The translations under genes and the position numbers were made by a program. A stretch of DNA of 64,000 nt from Flavobacterium sp. (lineage in GTDB: Bacteria; Bacteroidota; Bacteroidia; Flavobacteriales; Flavobacteriaceae). Position 1 is the first letter of the stretch. Each line of letters starts with the position of its first letter. Location of the stretch: positions 218,794-282,793 of the forward strand of contig JADBYA010000009.1 in the NCBI GenBank assembly GCA_020403245.1. Direction: 5' to 3'. Below, in pieces: positions 50,106-59,547 of the stretch. Below the pieces are notes generated by a model, which did not search any database, was not told where the DNA came from, and was given only the letters and a program-made list of their open reading frames with translations.

Positions 50106-50492
50106 TTTTTGTTGTTTTTTTGATTAAATTATAAATGTATTGCAAATTACTATTTTTTTTGAAAGCAAGAAATGTAAATTTATTTTTATCTTATCGTTAA
50201 TAAAAAATCAAAAAAAAATAAAAAAAGTTTCATTTAAAAATACATTTTCAATCCTTTTTGCGTTATAGTATAAAAAATACTCATTAAAACCTTAAAAATC
50301 AGCCCTATTTTTATGTGTTATATAATGTTAGTATGTATTCATAAAATCGCACTTGGGAGTAGATTTAATTCGTTAAAGTATAAATAGAAAAAAAAGTTTT
50401 TTTATATCAAGTAAAAAATTAAATTTGCTACCAATCAAGTTTATTAACAACTAAAACTTATAAATTAATTAAAACTATTAAAATTTAAAAAA

Positions 50493-51314
50493 ATGGCAAA
50501 CGTTAAAAAAGAATCTGGTTCAAATGGTTTAGGGATGATGTCAGGAATCATCATAGTAACATGTATTTTTGTTGGTTGGTTAATCTGGCAGTTTATCATG
50601 GGTAATGGAGCTAACTTTGAAGGTGGCGTAAATACAGGTCATCCAATTCCAGGAAATTATTTGGCAATGGTATATAAAGGAGGAGCAGTCGTACCAGTCT
50701 TGATGGGATTATTTTTGATGGTAATTGTATTCTCAATCGAGCGTTTTTTTGTTATCTCTAAAGCAGGTGGAAAAGGAAACTTAGATGTATTTATGAGAAA
50801 TGTACAAACTAGTATTAAAGGGGGAAACATCGATGATGCTATTTCAGCTTGTGATAAGCAACAAGGATCAGTAGCTAATTCAATAAAAGCAGCTTTGATT
50901 AAATACCAAGAAGTTAAAAAAGAAGGGTTTAACAGCGAAGAAGCATCTGAGACAATTCATAAAGAAATTGAAGAAGCTACTTCATTAGAAATGCCAATGT
51001 TAGAGAAAAACATGACAATCTTATCAACTTTAGTTGCATTAGGAACACTAGCAGGTTTATTAGGAACGGTTACAGGGATGATTAAAGCTTTTGGTGCATT
51101 AGCAACTGCTGGTTCTCCTGACCAAGCAGCACTAGCAAATGGTATCTCTGAGGCATTGATTAATACAGCAACAGGTATCTCAACTTCGGCATTAGCTATT
51201 GTAACTTACAATTTCTTTACGTCTAAAATAGATACATTGACATATTCAATTGATGAAGCAGGTTCTACTATAGTAAATACCTACAGAAAATTCAGAGGTA
51301 GTTTAAAATCATAA
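50493..51314 (+). CDS. exbB: MotA/TolQ/ExbB proton channel family protein
   Basis: 273 aa; LLGTVTGMIKAFGALATAGSPDQAALANGISEALINTATGI. Confidence 0.93.
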   Translation: MANVKKESGSNGLGMMSGIIIVTCIFVGWLIWQFIMGNGANFEGGVNTGHPIPGNYLAMVYKGGAVVPVLMGLFLMVIVFSIERFFVISKAGGKGNLDVFMRNVQTSIKGGNIDDAISACDKQQGSVANSIKAALIKYQEVKKEGFNSEEASETIHKEIEEATSLEMPMLEKNMTILSTLVALGTLAGLLGTVTGMIKAFGALATAGSPDQAALANGISEALINTATGISTSALAIVTYNFFTSKIDTLTYSIDEAGSTIVNTYRKFRGSLKS

Positions 51315-51359
51315 TGCAAAAATTAGTGAATCTAATTGTTGTAATAAAACAAATAAATA

Positions 51360-51986
51360 ATGGCTAAAGTAAAAATGTCCAAAAAAGCAACGTCTATCGA
51401 TATGACGGCAATGTGTGATGTAGCTTTCCTTTTGCTAACATTCTTTATTCTTACGGCAACGGCCAAAGCGCCTGAGCCATTACCAGTAGACACCCCTTCT
51501 TCAACGGTTCAGACCAAATTACCAGAAACAGATTTGGCAACCTTAACAGTTGGGAAAAGTGATGGCAAAGAGCAAGTGTTTTTTGGGGTAAAAGGTAGAG
51601 ATGTTCGTATAAAAACATTAGAGTTAATGGCTCAAAAATATAATTTAACCTTCACAGAGGATGAACTAAAGCAATTTTCATTAGTGGATGAATTTGGAGT
51701 TCCCATAGAAGCAATGAAACAATTATTAGCCATGAAAGGAGCAGATAGAGCCAAAAAAGGAGTTCAACCAGGAATTCCATGTGATTCTATCAATAACCAA
51801 TTAAAAGATTGGATTTATACCGCAAGACAAGCAAATATTGAAGTAGCGGACAAAGAGTTGCAATTTGCTATCAAAGGTGATGCGAAAGAAGAATATCCAC
51901 AAATCAAAAAAGTGATGGATATTTTACAAGACCAAAAAATCAATAGCTTTAACTTAGTTACGGGTTTAAGAGGAAAAGATTATTAA
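51360..51986 (+). CDS. exbD: ExbD/TolR biopolymer transport protein
   Basis: 208 aa; TSIDMTAMCDVAFLLLTFFILTATAK. Confidence 0.92.
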   Translation: MAKVKMSKKATSIDMTAMCDVAFLLLTFFILTATAKAPEPLPVDTPSSTVQTKLPETDLATLTVGKSDGKEQVFFGVKGRDVRIKTLELMAQKYNLTFTEDELKQFSLVDEFGVPIEAMKQLLAMKGADRAKKGVQPGIPCDSINNQLKDWIYTARQANIEVADKELQFAIKGDAKEEYPQIKKVMDILQDQKINSFNLVTGLRGKDY

Positions 51987-52003
51987 TTTAATAATACTAT
52001 AAA

Positions 52004-52570
52004 ATGGCTGAATTAAATACCGGCGACGGTGGAGGCAAAAAAGGTAGTGGTAAAGTAAGAAGTAAAAAATCCAATGCGAAGGTAGATTTAACTGCCATGG
52101 TGGATTTGGCATTTTTATTAATTACCTTTTTTATGTTGACCACATCGTTATCAAAACCTCAATCTATGGATTTAGGTTTGCCAGATAAAGAAAAAGATCC
52201 TCTTAAAAAAGATCTTGACATTAAAGTTGACCAAAGAAGAACCATGACAGTTATCATGGGTGATAATGATAAAATCAAATGGTATCACGGACTTTTAGAA
52301 GCTCCTGAACCAAACGGAAAGCCAACGGATGCCCAGTATGGTAAAAACGGGTTAAGGAAAGAAATTTTAAAGAGAGTGGTTTCTATACCTCAAGTAACAG
52401 GTGATAAAGAGAAAGGTTTAATTGTAATTATTAAACCATCTAAGAAATCTACTTATAGAAACTTAGTGGATGTTTTAGATGAAATGGCAATTTGCAAAGT
52501 TCCAACCTATGCAATTGTAAATGATATTACACCAGAGGAAAAAGCCCTCATTGAGGAAATGAACAAATAA
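52004..52570 (+). CDS. exbD: ExbD/TolR biopolymer transport protein
   Basis: 188 aa; AKVDLTAMVDLAFLLITFFMLTTSL. Confidence 0.92.
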   Translation: MAELNTGDGGGKKGSGKVRSKKSNAKVDLTAMVDLAFLLITFFMLTTSLSKPQSMDLGLPDKEKDPLKKDLDIKVDQRRTMTVIMGDNDKIKWYHGLLEAPEPNGKPTDAQYGKNGLRKEILKRVVSIPQVTGDKEKGLIVIIKPSKKSTYRNLVDVLDEMAICKVPTYAIVNDITPEEKALIEEMNK

Positions 52571-52599
52571 TCCAATGTTAATCAAAAATATACTAAAAA

Positions 52600-53385
52600 A
52601 TGAAATTAGACTTATTTAAAAGACAGTGGATAGACATCGTTTTTGAAGGGAAAAACAAAGCTTATGGTGCCTATGAATTACGTAAAGAAAATCCAAAAAC
52701 AACTTTACGTGCCCTAATTATTGGTGCTATAATATTTGGACTGGCGGTTAGCGCTCCACTTATCATCAGTTTTCTTCCCGATTTTTCAAAAAACGAAGAA
52801 GTATTGGATCAAAAAATAGTAACTATTAAGTTGCCTCCTAAAGAGCAACCAAAAGACCTCCCACCACCACCACCGCCTCCTCCAAAAGTAGATCAGGTGA
52901 AGTTTGTTAAGCCAGTTGTGGCTAAAACAGAAGAAATTGTTGAAGAACCACCTAAAGTAGAGGAAATAAAAGACAAAAAGTTAGGTGATGAAACGATAAA
53001 AGGAGATCCCGATGCGCCTTTAACAGTAGAGCCAGTGGGTAATGGGCCAAGTGTTGTTGAAGAGGACAATACCATCTACAATACGGCTGGTATTGAGGTA
53101 AAACCTGATTTCCCTGGTGGATTAGATAAATTCTACAAATTTATTGGTAAAAATTTCCAAGTTCCAGAAGAGGAAGGTTTAAAAGGAAGAGTATTTGTAA
53201 CCTTTGTAGTTGAAAAAGATGGCTCGTTAACCGATATCAAAGTAATTCGAGATATTGGATATGGTACAGGAAAAGAAGCCATTAGAGTTTTAAAATCTTG
53301 TCCAAGATGGAATCCAGGTGAGCAGAATGGAAAAAAAGTTAGGGTTTTATATTCCTTACCGATAACAATACAATCAACAGAATAA
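52600..53385 (+). CDS. tonB: TonB energy transducer
   Basis: 261 aa; N-terminal TM, proline-rich PPPPPPPPKV linker, TonB C-terminal domain. Confidence 0.93.
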   Translation: MKLDLFKRQWIDIVFEGKNKAYGAYELRKENPKTTLRALIIGAIIFGLAVSAPLIISFLPDFSKNEEVLDQKIVTIKLPPKEQPKDLPPPPPPPPKVDQVKFVKPVVAKTEEIVEEPPKVEEIKDKKLGDETIKGDPDAPLTVEPVGNGPSVVEEDNTIYNTAGIEVKPDFPGGLDKFYKFIGKNFQVPEEEGLKGRVFVTFVVEKDGSLTDIKVIRDIGYGTGKEAIRVLKSCPRWNPGEQNGKKVRVLYSLPITIQSTE

Positions 53386-53610
53386 ATGGTTTCAAAATTT
53401 ATAGAAAACTTTCAGAAGAAATCGCTTAAAGAGCGATTTCTTTTCGTTATAGGGATTTTGTTTTTTTTGATTTATTTAACATTTGGGTTGATAATTATTT
53501 TTTGGAAGTCGTTACCGTTAGCATTAGATTATAAATATCGAATTGTTTTCGGAATTTTGTTAATTGTATATTCTTTTTTCCGATTTTTGCGTTTCTTTAA
53601 TAAAGAATAA
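53386..53610 (+). CDS. Small membrane protein
   Basis: 74 aa, two TM segments, directly abuts the tonB stop. Confidence 0.7.
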   Translation: MVSKFIENFQKKSLKERFLFVIGILFFLIYLTFGLIIIFWKSLPLALDYKYRIVFGILLIVYSFFRFLRFFNKE

Positions 53611-53618
53611 TTTTTAAA

Positions 53619-54539
53619 ATGAATAAAGTAACAAAAACAATTATTGGTTTTTTACTACTCACTTTACTTTTTGTTTTCTCTTGTCAAACTAAAACGGATA
53701 ACGATGAGGAAACCATTATAAAGGGGAAAGCTACTATTTATGTAGACGAGTCCATATTGCCTATTGTTGAAGATGAAGAAGCTGTTTTTGAAACCCAGTA
53801 TGAGGCAAAGTTGCATTTGGTCCCAAAATCAGAAAATGAAGTTTTGAATTCAATGTTACATGATACCGCTAAAATTGCCATCTTAACTCGGACATTATCA
53901 GTAAATGAATTAAAATCTTTTAAAGCTAAAAAAATTCGACCCAGAATTACTCCTTTTGCAACAGATGCTGTGGCATTCATAAAAAATAAAACTACAAATG
54001 ATACTCTGATAGCGTTACAAGACGTTGTTGATTTTGTGCACGGGAAATCTGTTACAAATATAAAAGGATTGGTATTTGACAATGCCAATTCGAGTACAGC
54101 ACGATACATCTCTGAAATTGCCGGAATGGCAGTTTCTAATCAAAAAAACATCTTCTCATTTAAAACAAATGAGGAGGTAATTAAATATGTAGCTGAAAAC
54201 TCAGGTATGATAGGAGTAATAGGAATGAATTGGATTTTTCAACCGCCATTAGATTTACAAGAAGTTGTAGATAAAGTCAATGTAATGGGAGTTAGAGGTA
54301 AGAATTCTAACGAATATGTTTTCCCAACACAAGATAATCTAGCATTAGGAAAGTATCCTTTGGCACGGCGTTTGTATATCATCAATTGTCAAGGATATAC
54401 TGGATTGGGAATGGGATTTGCTTCCTTCCTGACAGGCGAAAGAGGACAACGCATTATTTTAAAATCAGGTTTAGTGCCTGAGCGCGTCCCAACCAGAAAA
54501 ATAATTATAAGAAATAAAATTACTAAAGATAAAAATTAA
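53619..54539 (+). CDS. PstS-like substrate-binding lipoprotein
   Basis: 306 aa; lipobox FVFSCQT, PBP-like YVFPTQDNLALGKYPLARRLYIINCQGYTGLGMGFASFLTGERGQRIILKSGLVPERVPTR. Confidence 0.85.
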   Translation: MNKVTKTIIGFLLLTLLFVFSCQTKTDNDEETIIKGKATIYVDESILPIVEDEEAVFETQYEAKLHLVPKSENEVLNSMLHDTAKIAILTRTLSVNELKSFKAKKIRPRITPFATDAVAFIKNKTTNDTLIALQDVVDFVHGKSVTNIKGLVFDNANSSTARYISEIAGMAVSNQKNIFSFKTNEEVIKYVAENSGMIGVIGMNWIFQPPLDLQEVVDKVNVMGVRGKNSNEYVFPTQDNLALGKYPLARRLYIINCQGYTGLGMGFASFLTGERGQRIILKSGLVPERVPTRKIIIRNKITKDKN

Positions 54540-54549
54540 ATACTGCAAG

Positions 54550-56211
54550 ATGAACAAGTTTAAAATTTTCAGCTTAGTGTTAGTAGCAACTACCATTGCG
54601 AAAGCACAAGAATTAGAGCCAGCGAAGAAAGCGATTGATGCAGAGCAGTTTGAAAAAGCAAAATCAATGCTGAAATCAGTGATACAGGCAAAACCAACAA
54701 ATGGAAAGGCGTCCTTTCTTTTAGGAAATATTTATTTGAAACAAAACATTTCAGATTCAGCTTCTATTTATTTTCAAAAAGGATTGGCTTCTAAAGATGA
54801 TGCAAAGTTCAATAACATTGGATTGGGTCAAATGGATTTGGATGCTAATAACAAAACGGCAGCTCAAGCAAAATTTGATTTGGTTACCAAAGACATGAAA
54901 AAGAAAGACACCGAAGAATATGTTTATATAGCACGTGCCTTTATGAATGCTGATAAACCAGATTATAAAAGCGCCATAGCGGTTTTAACGAAAGCAAAAG
55001 CTGCCAATCCCACAGACGCACAAGTGCAATTGGCTCTAGGCGATGCCTATTATGGTGACAAAAATCAAAACGACTCCTATGTTGCCTACAGAAATGCTTA
55101 CCAAACGGATCCTTCATTGATAAGAGCAAAAATGCAATTGGGTGTTTTATTAAAAGGCGCCAAAGCTTACACAGAAGCTGTAAAAGCTTATGATGAAGTA
55201 ATCGCAATCAACCAAAATTATGGTCCGGTTTACAGAGAATTGGCAGAAACCTACTATTTATGGGGAAGTAATGTGCCGTCTACATACGATGTGAATATTA
55301 AAAAAGCACTTGGTTTCTATGAAAAGTACATGAGTTTAACAGATTACTCACTTAACTCTCGTATGCGTCACGCTGATTTTTTAATATTAGCCAAAGATTA
55401 TAAAGCATTAGAATTGGAAGCGAATAAAATGAAAGAAATAGACGGTGTAAATCCAAGAATACTTCGTTATTTGGGATATTCAGCGTATGAAAATGGAAAC
55501 CCAGATGTCGCTTTAGACGCATTACAAAAGTTTACTTCAAATTCATCAAACAAAATTATACCACGTGATTATTTGTATTTGGCACAAGCCAAAATAAAAA
55601 AAGGAACTAGTGCCGATGGGAAAACGGTTGATGCCACTTTATTAGCTTCTGCAATTGAAGATATTAAAAAAGCTGTTGCAATGGAGCCATTAGCAGCCAA
55701 CGAATTAAACGAATTGGGTAAAAAATTATACGACCAAAAAGCGTTTGCCGCAGCAGCAGCAGTTTTTGAAGTTGCCGTAACAGTTCCAACATCAAAGAAC
55801 TATTTACTCGATAATTTTTATTTAGGGAATTCATTATATTATGATAATACCAGAAAAGATGTCGTAAAACCAGATCCAATTGCTTTGCAAAAAGCAGATG
55901 TGGCTTTCGGAAATGTAATCACCGCTTCTCCAACAACACAAGATGCCTATTTATTCAGAGCAAGAACCAATAACTTGTTAGAAAAAGATGATTTGATGGC
56001 GACCTATTATCAACAATATATCGATACTGTGACTGCAAAAGGCGAGGCAGAAATCACAAAAAATAAAAACAAGTTCATCGAATCTTACAACAGCATAGCT
56101 TCTTTTTATGCAAATACAGATAAAGCAAAGGCAATTGAGTTGTTGAACAAAACTTTAGCTCTTGATCCTGCAAATGCTTATGCGCTTGAGGCATTGAAAA
56201 TGTTGAAATAA
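54550..56211 (+). CDS. Tetratricopeptide repeat protein
   Basis: 553 aa; repeated TPR motifs, signal peptide. Confidence 0.88.
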   Translation: MNKFKIFSLVLVATTIAKAQELEPAKKAIDAEQFEKAKSMLKSVIQAKPTNGKASFLLGNIYLKQNISDSASIYFQKGLASKDDAKFNNIGLGQMDLDANNKTAAQAKFDLVTKDMKKKDTEEYVYIARAFMNADKPDYKSAIAVLTKAKAANPTDAQVQLALGDAYYGDKNQNDSYVAYRNAYQTDPSLIRAKMQLGVLLKGAKAYTEAVKAYDEVIAINQNYGPVYRELAETYYLWGSNVPSTYDVNIKKALGFYEKYMSLTDYSLNSRMRHADFLILAKDYKALELEANKMKEIDGVNPRILRYLGYSAYENGNPDVALDALQKFTSNSSNKIIPRDYLYLAQAKIKKGTSADGKTVDATLLASAIEDIKKAVAMEPLAANELNELGKKLYDQKAFAAAAAVFEVAVTVPTSKNYLLDNFYLGNSLYYDNTRKDVVKPDPIALQKADVAFGNVITASPTTQDAYLFRARTNNLLEKDDLMATYYQQYIDTVTAKGEAEITKNKNKFIESYNSIASFYANTDKAKAIELLNKTLALDPANAYALEALKMLK

Positions 56212-56232
56212 AATTTAAAAATTATATTTTAG

Positions 56233-56264
56233 AACCGTTCTGATTTTTCAGGGCGGTTTTTTTA
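56233..56264 (+). terminator. Rho-independent terminator
   Basis: AACCGTTCTGATTTTTCAGGGCGGTTTTTTT. Confidence 0.8.
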
Positions 56265-56286
56265 TTACGGCAATTTGCAAATTAAG

Positions 56287-56294
56287 TATCTTTG
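56287..56294 (+). promoter_or_regulatory. -7 box TATCTTTG upstream of queE
   Basis: TAnnTTTG match about 19 nt before the ATG. Confidence 0.55.
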
Positions 56295-56312
56295 CCCACT
56301 AGAGTTTAAAAA

Positions 56313-56945
56313 ATGTTATCAAAAGAAACACAATTAGCAGTCGATAAAGGAGAAATGCTTCCGTTAATGGAAGAGTTTTACACCATTCAAGGCGAAGGAT
56401 ATCACACGGGTACTGCTGCTTATTTTATTAGAATTGGTGGTTGCGATGTAGGTTGTCATTGGTGTGATGTGAAAGAAAGCTGGAATGCAGCGTTGCATCC
56501 GCCAACTGCCACAGATATTATTGTTGCCAATGCTAAAAAATATGCAGACACGGTTGTGGTTACTGGTGGCGAACCCTTGACTTGGGATATGTCATTGCTT
56601 ACACAAAAATTAAAAGATAACAATTTAAAAGTGCACATCGAAACTTCGGGAGCGTATCCTGTAACTGGATCTTGGGATTGGTTTTGTCTTTCTCCCAAGA
56701 AAAATAAATTACCAGTCGACGATGCGTATGCAATTGCCAATGAATTAAAAGTGATTGTGTATAACAAACACGATTTCATTTTTGCCGAAGAACAAGCAGT
56801 GAAAGTTAACAATAACGCCATTCTTTTCTTGCAACCCGAGTGGAGCAAAAAAGAAGAAATGACTCCATTAATTGTTGACTATGTGATGAATAACCCAAAA
56901 TGGCGCGTGTCATTGCAAACCCATAAATATTTGAATATTCCTTAA
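56313..56945 (+). CDS. queE: 7-carboxy-7-deazaguanine synthase (radical SAM)
   Basis: 210 aa; FYTIQGEGYHTGTAAYFIRIGGCDVGCHWCDVKESW. Confidence 0.95.
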   Translation: MLSKETQLAVDKGEMLPLMEEFYTIQGEGYHTGTAAYFIRIGGCDVGCHWCDVKESWNAALHPPTATDIIVANAKKYADTVVVTGGEPLTWDMSLLTQKLKDNNLKVHIETSGAYPVTGSWDWFCLSPKKNKLPVDDAYAIANELKVIVYNKHDFIFAEEQAVKVNNNAILFLQPEWSKKEEMTPLIVDYVMNNPKWRVSLQTHKYLNIP

Positions 56946-57028
56946 TTTTTTTTTAAGTATTATTGATAAATTCTTTTTTTGAATCAAAATAAATACTATT
57001 TTTAAGAAAAATTTTAAATATAACAAAA

Positions 57029-57433
57029 ATGAAAAAATTACTAGTGGCAGTTGCCTTTGCGTTTGTAACTCAAGTTGGTTTTGCACAAGACAAACCAAGT
57101 AAAGAAGAAGTATTACAAGTAATAGAGAAAAGTGGAGGTTCAGGCCAATTAAATGCTGCTAAAAAACAATTACTGGGTATGGTACCCGCTGATAAACAAG
57201 CAGCATTTATAGTTGAATTTGATGTACTGATAAAAAAAGTTAATGATGCAACAGCCGAAATTTATATGAATGAATATACTAAAGAGGACGTCAAAGCAAT
57301 GTTAGCGTTTTACAACAGTCCAGTAGGAAAAAAAATGGCTGAGAAATCAGAAGTAATTACTGAAAAATCGCAAGCAGCAATGATGAGTTTGCAAGGAGAA
57401 ATGCAAACCATGATGATGAAATATGCACAATAA
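57029..57433 (+). CDS. DUF2059 domain secreted protein
   Basis: 134 aa; signal peptide, EYTKEDVKAMLAFYNSPVGKKMAEKSEVITEKSQ. Confidence 0.85.
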   Translation: MKKLLVAVAFAFVTQVGFAQDKPSKEEVLQVIEKSGGSGQLNAAKKQLLGMVPADKQAAFIVEFDVLIKKVNDATAEIYMNEYTKEDVKAMLAFYNSPVGKKMAEKSEVITEKSQAAMMSLQGEMQTMMMKYAQ

Positions 57434-57467
57434 TTTTTTATTGAAAATTAATTTTTAATTTTTAATT

Positions 57468-57735
57468 GATTGGGATTGGTTTTGCCTTTCAACAAATAAA
57501 ATAAGCTTCCTGATGCTTATACAATTTTCAATGAATTAAAAGTAATCAGTTATACCAAACTCTATTTTATTTTTGCTGAGGGACAAGCGCTAAAGTAATT
57601 GTTTGTGCTATTCTTTTGCTGTAACCCGAGTGGAGCAAAAAAGAAGAAATGACATCGCTTATTTTAGATTATGTGATGAAAAATCCATAACGACATGTGA
57701 AGTTACAAATGCCTAAATATTTGAAAAATCCTAAA
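57468..57735 (+). pseudogene. Decayed partial copy of queE 3' end
   Basis: GATTGGGATTGGTTTTGCCTTTC...AACCCGAGTGGAGCAAAAAAGAAGAAATGAC...TTATGTGATGAAAAATCCATAA...CCTAAATATTTGAAAAATCC aligns to queE 56670-56945 with stops and indels. Confidence 0.9.
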
Positions 57736-57744
57736 TTTTTTTTC

Positions 57745-58155
57745 ATGAAACACATACATTTATTAGCAGTTGTTTTTTTTACAATGCAAATTACAGTTGC
57801 TCAAGAAATAAAAGTCGAGACAGATAAAGGTATTGATGAAAGCGCAATTTACAATACAGCCGGTATCGAGATAAAACCTGAATATCCGGGAGGAATGACA
57901 GAGTTTTATAATTTTATTGGTAAAAATTTTAGAGTTCCCAATGTTAAAGGACTTGCAGGCAAAATCTTTGTTACTTTCGTGATTGAAAAAGACGGCAGTA
58001 TTACGGAAATTAAAGTCATTAGGGATATTGGATATGGAACTGGTGAAGAAGCAAAAAGAGTTTTGGAAATGAGTCCGAAATGGTTGCCCGGTGAACAATC
58101 TGGTAAGAAAGTTAGAGTTTTATATTCTTTACCCATTGTGATTCAAACAAAATAA
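57745..58155 (+). CDS. Secreted protein consisting of a TonB C-terminal domain without TM anchor or proline linker
   Basis: MKHIHLLAVVFFTMQITVAQEIK signal peptide then a domain highly similar to the C-terminus of 52600-53385; start trimmed. Confidence 0.85.
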   Translation: MKHIHLLAVVFFTMQITVAQEIKVETDKGIDESAIYNTAGIEIKPEYPGGMTEFYNFIGKNFRVPNVKGLAGKIFVTFVIEKDGSITEIKVIRDIGYGTGEEAKRVLEMSPKWLPGEQSGKKVRVLYSLPIVIQTK

Positions 58156-58159
58156 AGTT

Positions 58160-58198
58160 AATCCTAATCATTTTTGATTGGGATTTTTATTTTTACCA
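58160..58198 (+). terminator. Rho-independent terminator
   Basis: AATCCTAATCATTTTTGATTGGGATTTTTATTTTT. Confidence 0.7.
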
Positions 58199-58211
58199 AA
58201 AATCATTAATA

Positions 58212-59369
58212 ATGAAACCACAATTTTTACTTGACCCAACAATTACTTTTCTTAATCATGGTTCCTTTGGGGCTTGTCCAAAACCCATTTTTGAGGAACA
58301 CCAGCGCATTCAATTGGAACTCGAAACGGAACCTGTTGAGTTTATTCAAATAAAGCAACCCAAGTATTTAAAAATTGCTCGAGAAAGTTTAGCTAAATTT
58401 GTGGGTTGTCAAGCTGGAGATTTGTTCTTTACATCTAACCCAACGTTTGCGATTAACATAATTATGCGTAGCATAAAGCTAAATGCAGGCGATGAAATTT
58501 TAGCCACCAATCACGAGTATGGCGCCATGGACAGAACGTGGAATTTTTATTGCAAAAAATCTGGAGCCAAATACATTCGACAAAATATAAGTTTGCCAGT
58601 AGTTTCTAAAAAACAAATGATAGAGGAATTTTGGAAAGGATATACTTCCAAAACCAAAGTAATTTTTTTAAATCAAATTTCAAGTGCCACAGCATTAATT
58701 TTTCCCGTAAAAGAAATTTGCGACAAAGCCGCAGCATTGGGTTTGATTACCATTGTTGATGGCGCTCATGTTCCTGGTCATATTGATTTAGATATTTCAG
58801 ATCTAAACCCTGATTACTACACAGGAACCTTGCACAAATGGATGTTGGCTCCCAAAGGAAGTTCGTTCTTATATGTAAAACCAGAACTGCAAAATGATTT
58901 AGAACCTTTGGTAGTGAGTTGGGGTTATGAAAGTGTGTCGCCGGGCGAAAGTCAGTTTTTAGATTATCATGAATTACAAGGCACTCGTGATGTTTCGGCG
59001 TTTTTGTGTACACCAAAAGTGGTGGAATTTTTAGAAGATAATAATTGGAATGAAGTTTCAAAAGCATGCAAAAAAATAGTGTTGGATAATTACCAACGGT
59101 TTTGTGATTTGGTAAACACCAATCCGTTGTGTCCAATTAGCTCTGATTTTTTAGGACAAATGGTAAGTATTCCTATTAATACCAAAAAACCGGCTGAACT
59201 TAAAGAAATATTGTACTCTAAATATAAAATTCAAATTCCGGTGATGCCTTTGAATGGGAATTATTATTTAAGATATTCGATAAATGTTTATAACTCAGAA
59301 GCCGATTTAGATATTTTATACAATGCTTTGGAAGAGATTATTAAAACAACCGATTTGATAGAATCATGA
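58212..59369 (+). CDS. Aminotransferase class V (isopenicillin-N epimerase / cysteine desulfurase-like)
   Basis: 385 aa; FLNHGSFGACPKPIFEEHQRIQLELETEPVEF, DGAHVPGHIDLDISDLNPDYYTGTLHKWMLAPKGSSFLYV. Confidence 0.9.
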   Translation: MKPQFLLDPTITFLNHGSFGACPKPIFEEHQRIQLELETEPVEFIQIKQPKYLKIARESLAKFVGCQAGDLFFTSNPTFAINIIMRSIKLNAGDEILATNHEYGAMDRTWNFYCKKSGAKYIRQNISLPVVSKKQMIEEFWKGYTSKTKVIFLNQISSATALIFPVKEICDKAAALGLITIVDGAHVPGHIDLDISDLNPDYYTGTLHKWMLAPKGSSFLYVKPELQNDLEPLVVSWGYESVSPGESQFLDYHELQGTRDVSAFLCTPKVVEFLEDNNWNEVSKACKKIVLDNYQRFCDLVNTNPLCPISSDFLGQMVSIPINTKKPAELKEILYSKYKIQIPVMPLNGNYYLRYSINVYNSEADLDILYNALEEIIKTTDLIES

Positions 59370-59525
59370 TGCCCTAGCCCAGATTATTTCACATAACTTT
59401 TATTTTCATAGGAGTTCAGTGAATTTCATTTAAAGTGGAAATCCTTTTTTAAACTTGAAAGGTTTTCAAAATCTTTAAAGTTTAAAAAAGATTGTAACGG
59501 ATAGCTGGAAATAGCTCCAAAAGAG
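59370..59525. repeat. Composite dispersed repeat
   Basis: GATGCCCTAGCCCAGAT...GTGGAAATCCTTTTTTAAACTTGAAAGG...TTTAAAAAAGATTGTAACGGATAGCTGGAAATAGCTCC; resembles repeats in Flavobacterium intergenic regions. Confidence 0.65.
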
Positions 59526-59547
59526 TGAACTGGCGAAGCAAATAGTT

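Noticed and set aside
52861-52884. CCACCACCACCACCG tract in tonB considered as microsatellite phase-variation site
   Set aside because: Encodes the normal proline-rich TonB linker; triplet unit would not shift frame.
57697-57744. First 16 aa of the short TonB-CTD ORF (MKLQMPKYLKNPKFFF)
   Set aside because: Fossil of the queE 3' end; the signal peptide begins at the ATG at 57745.
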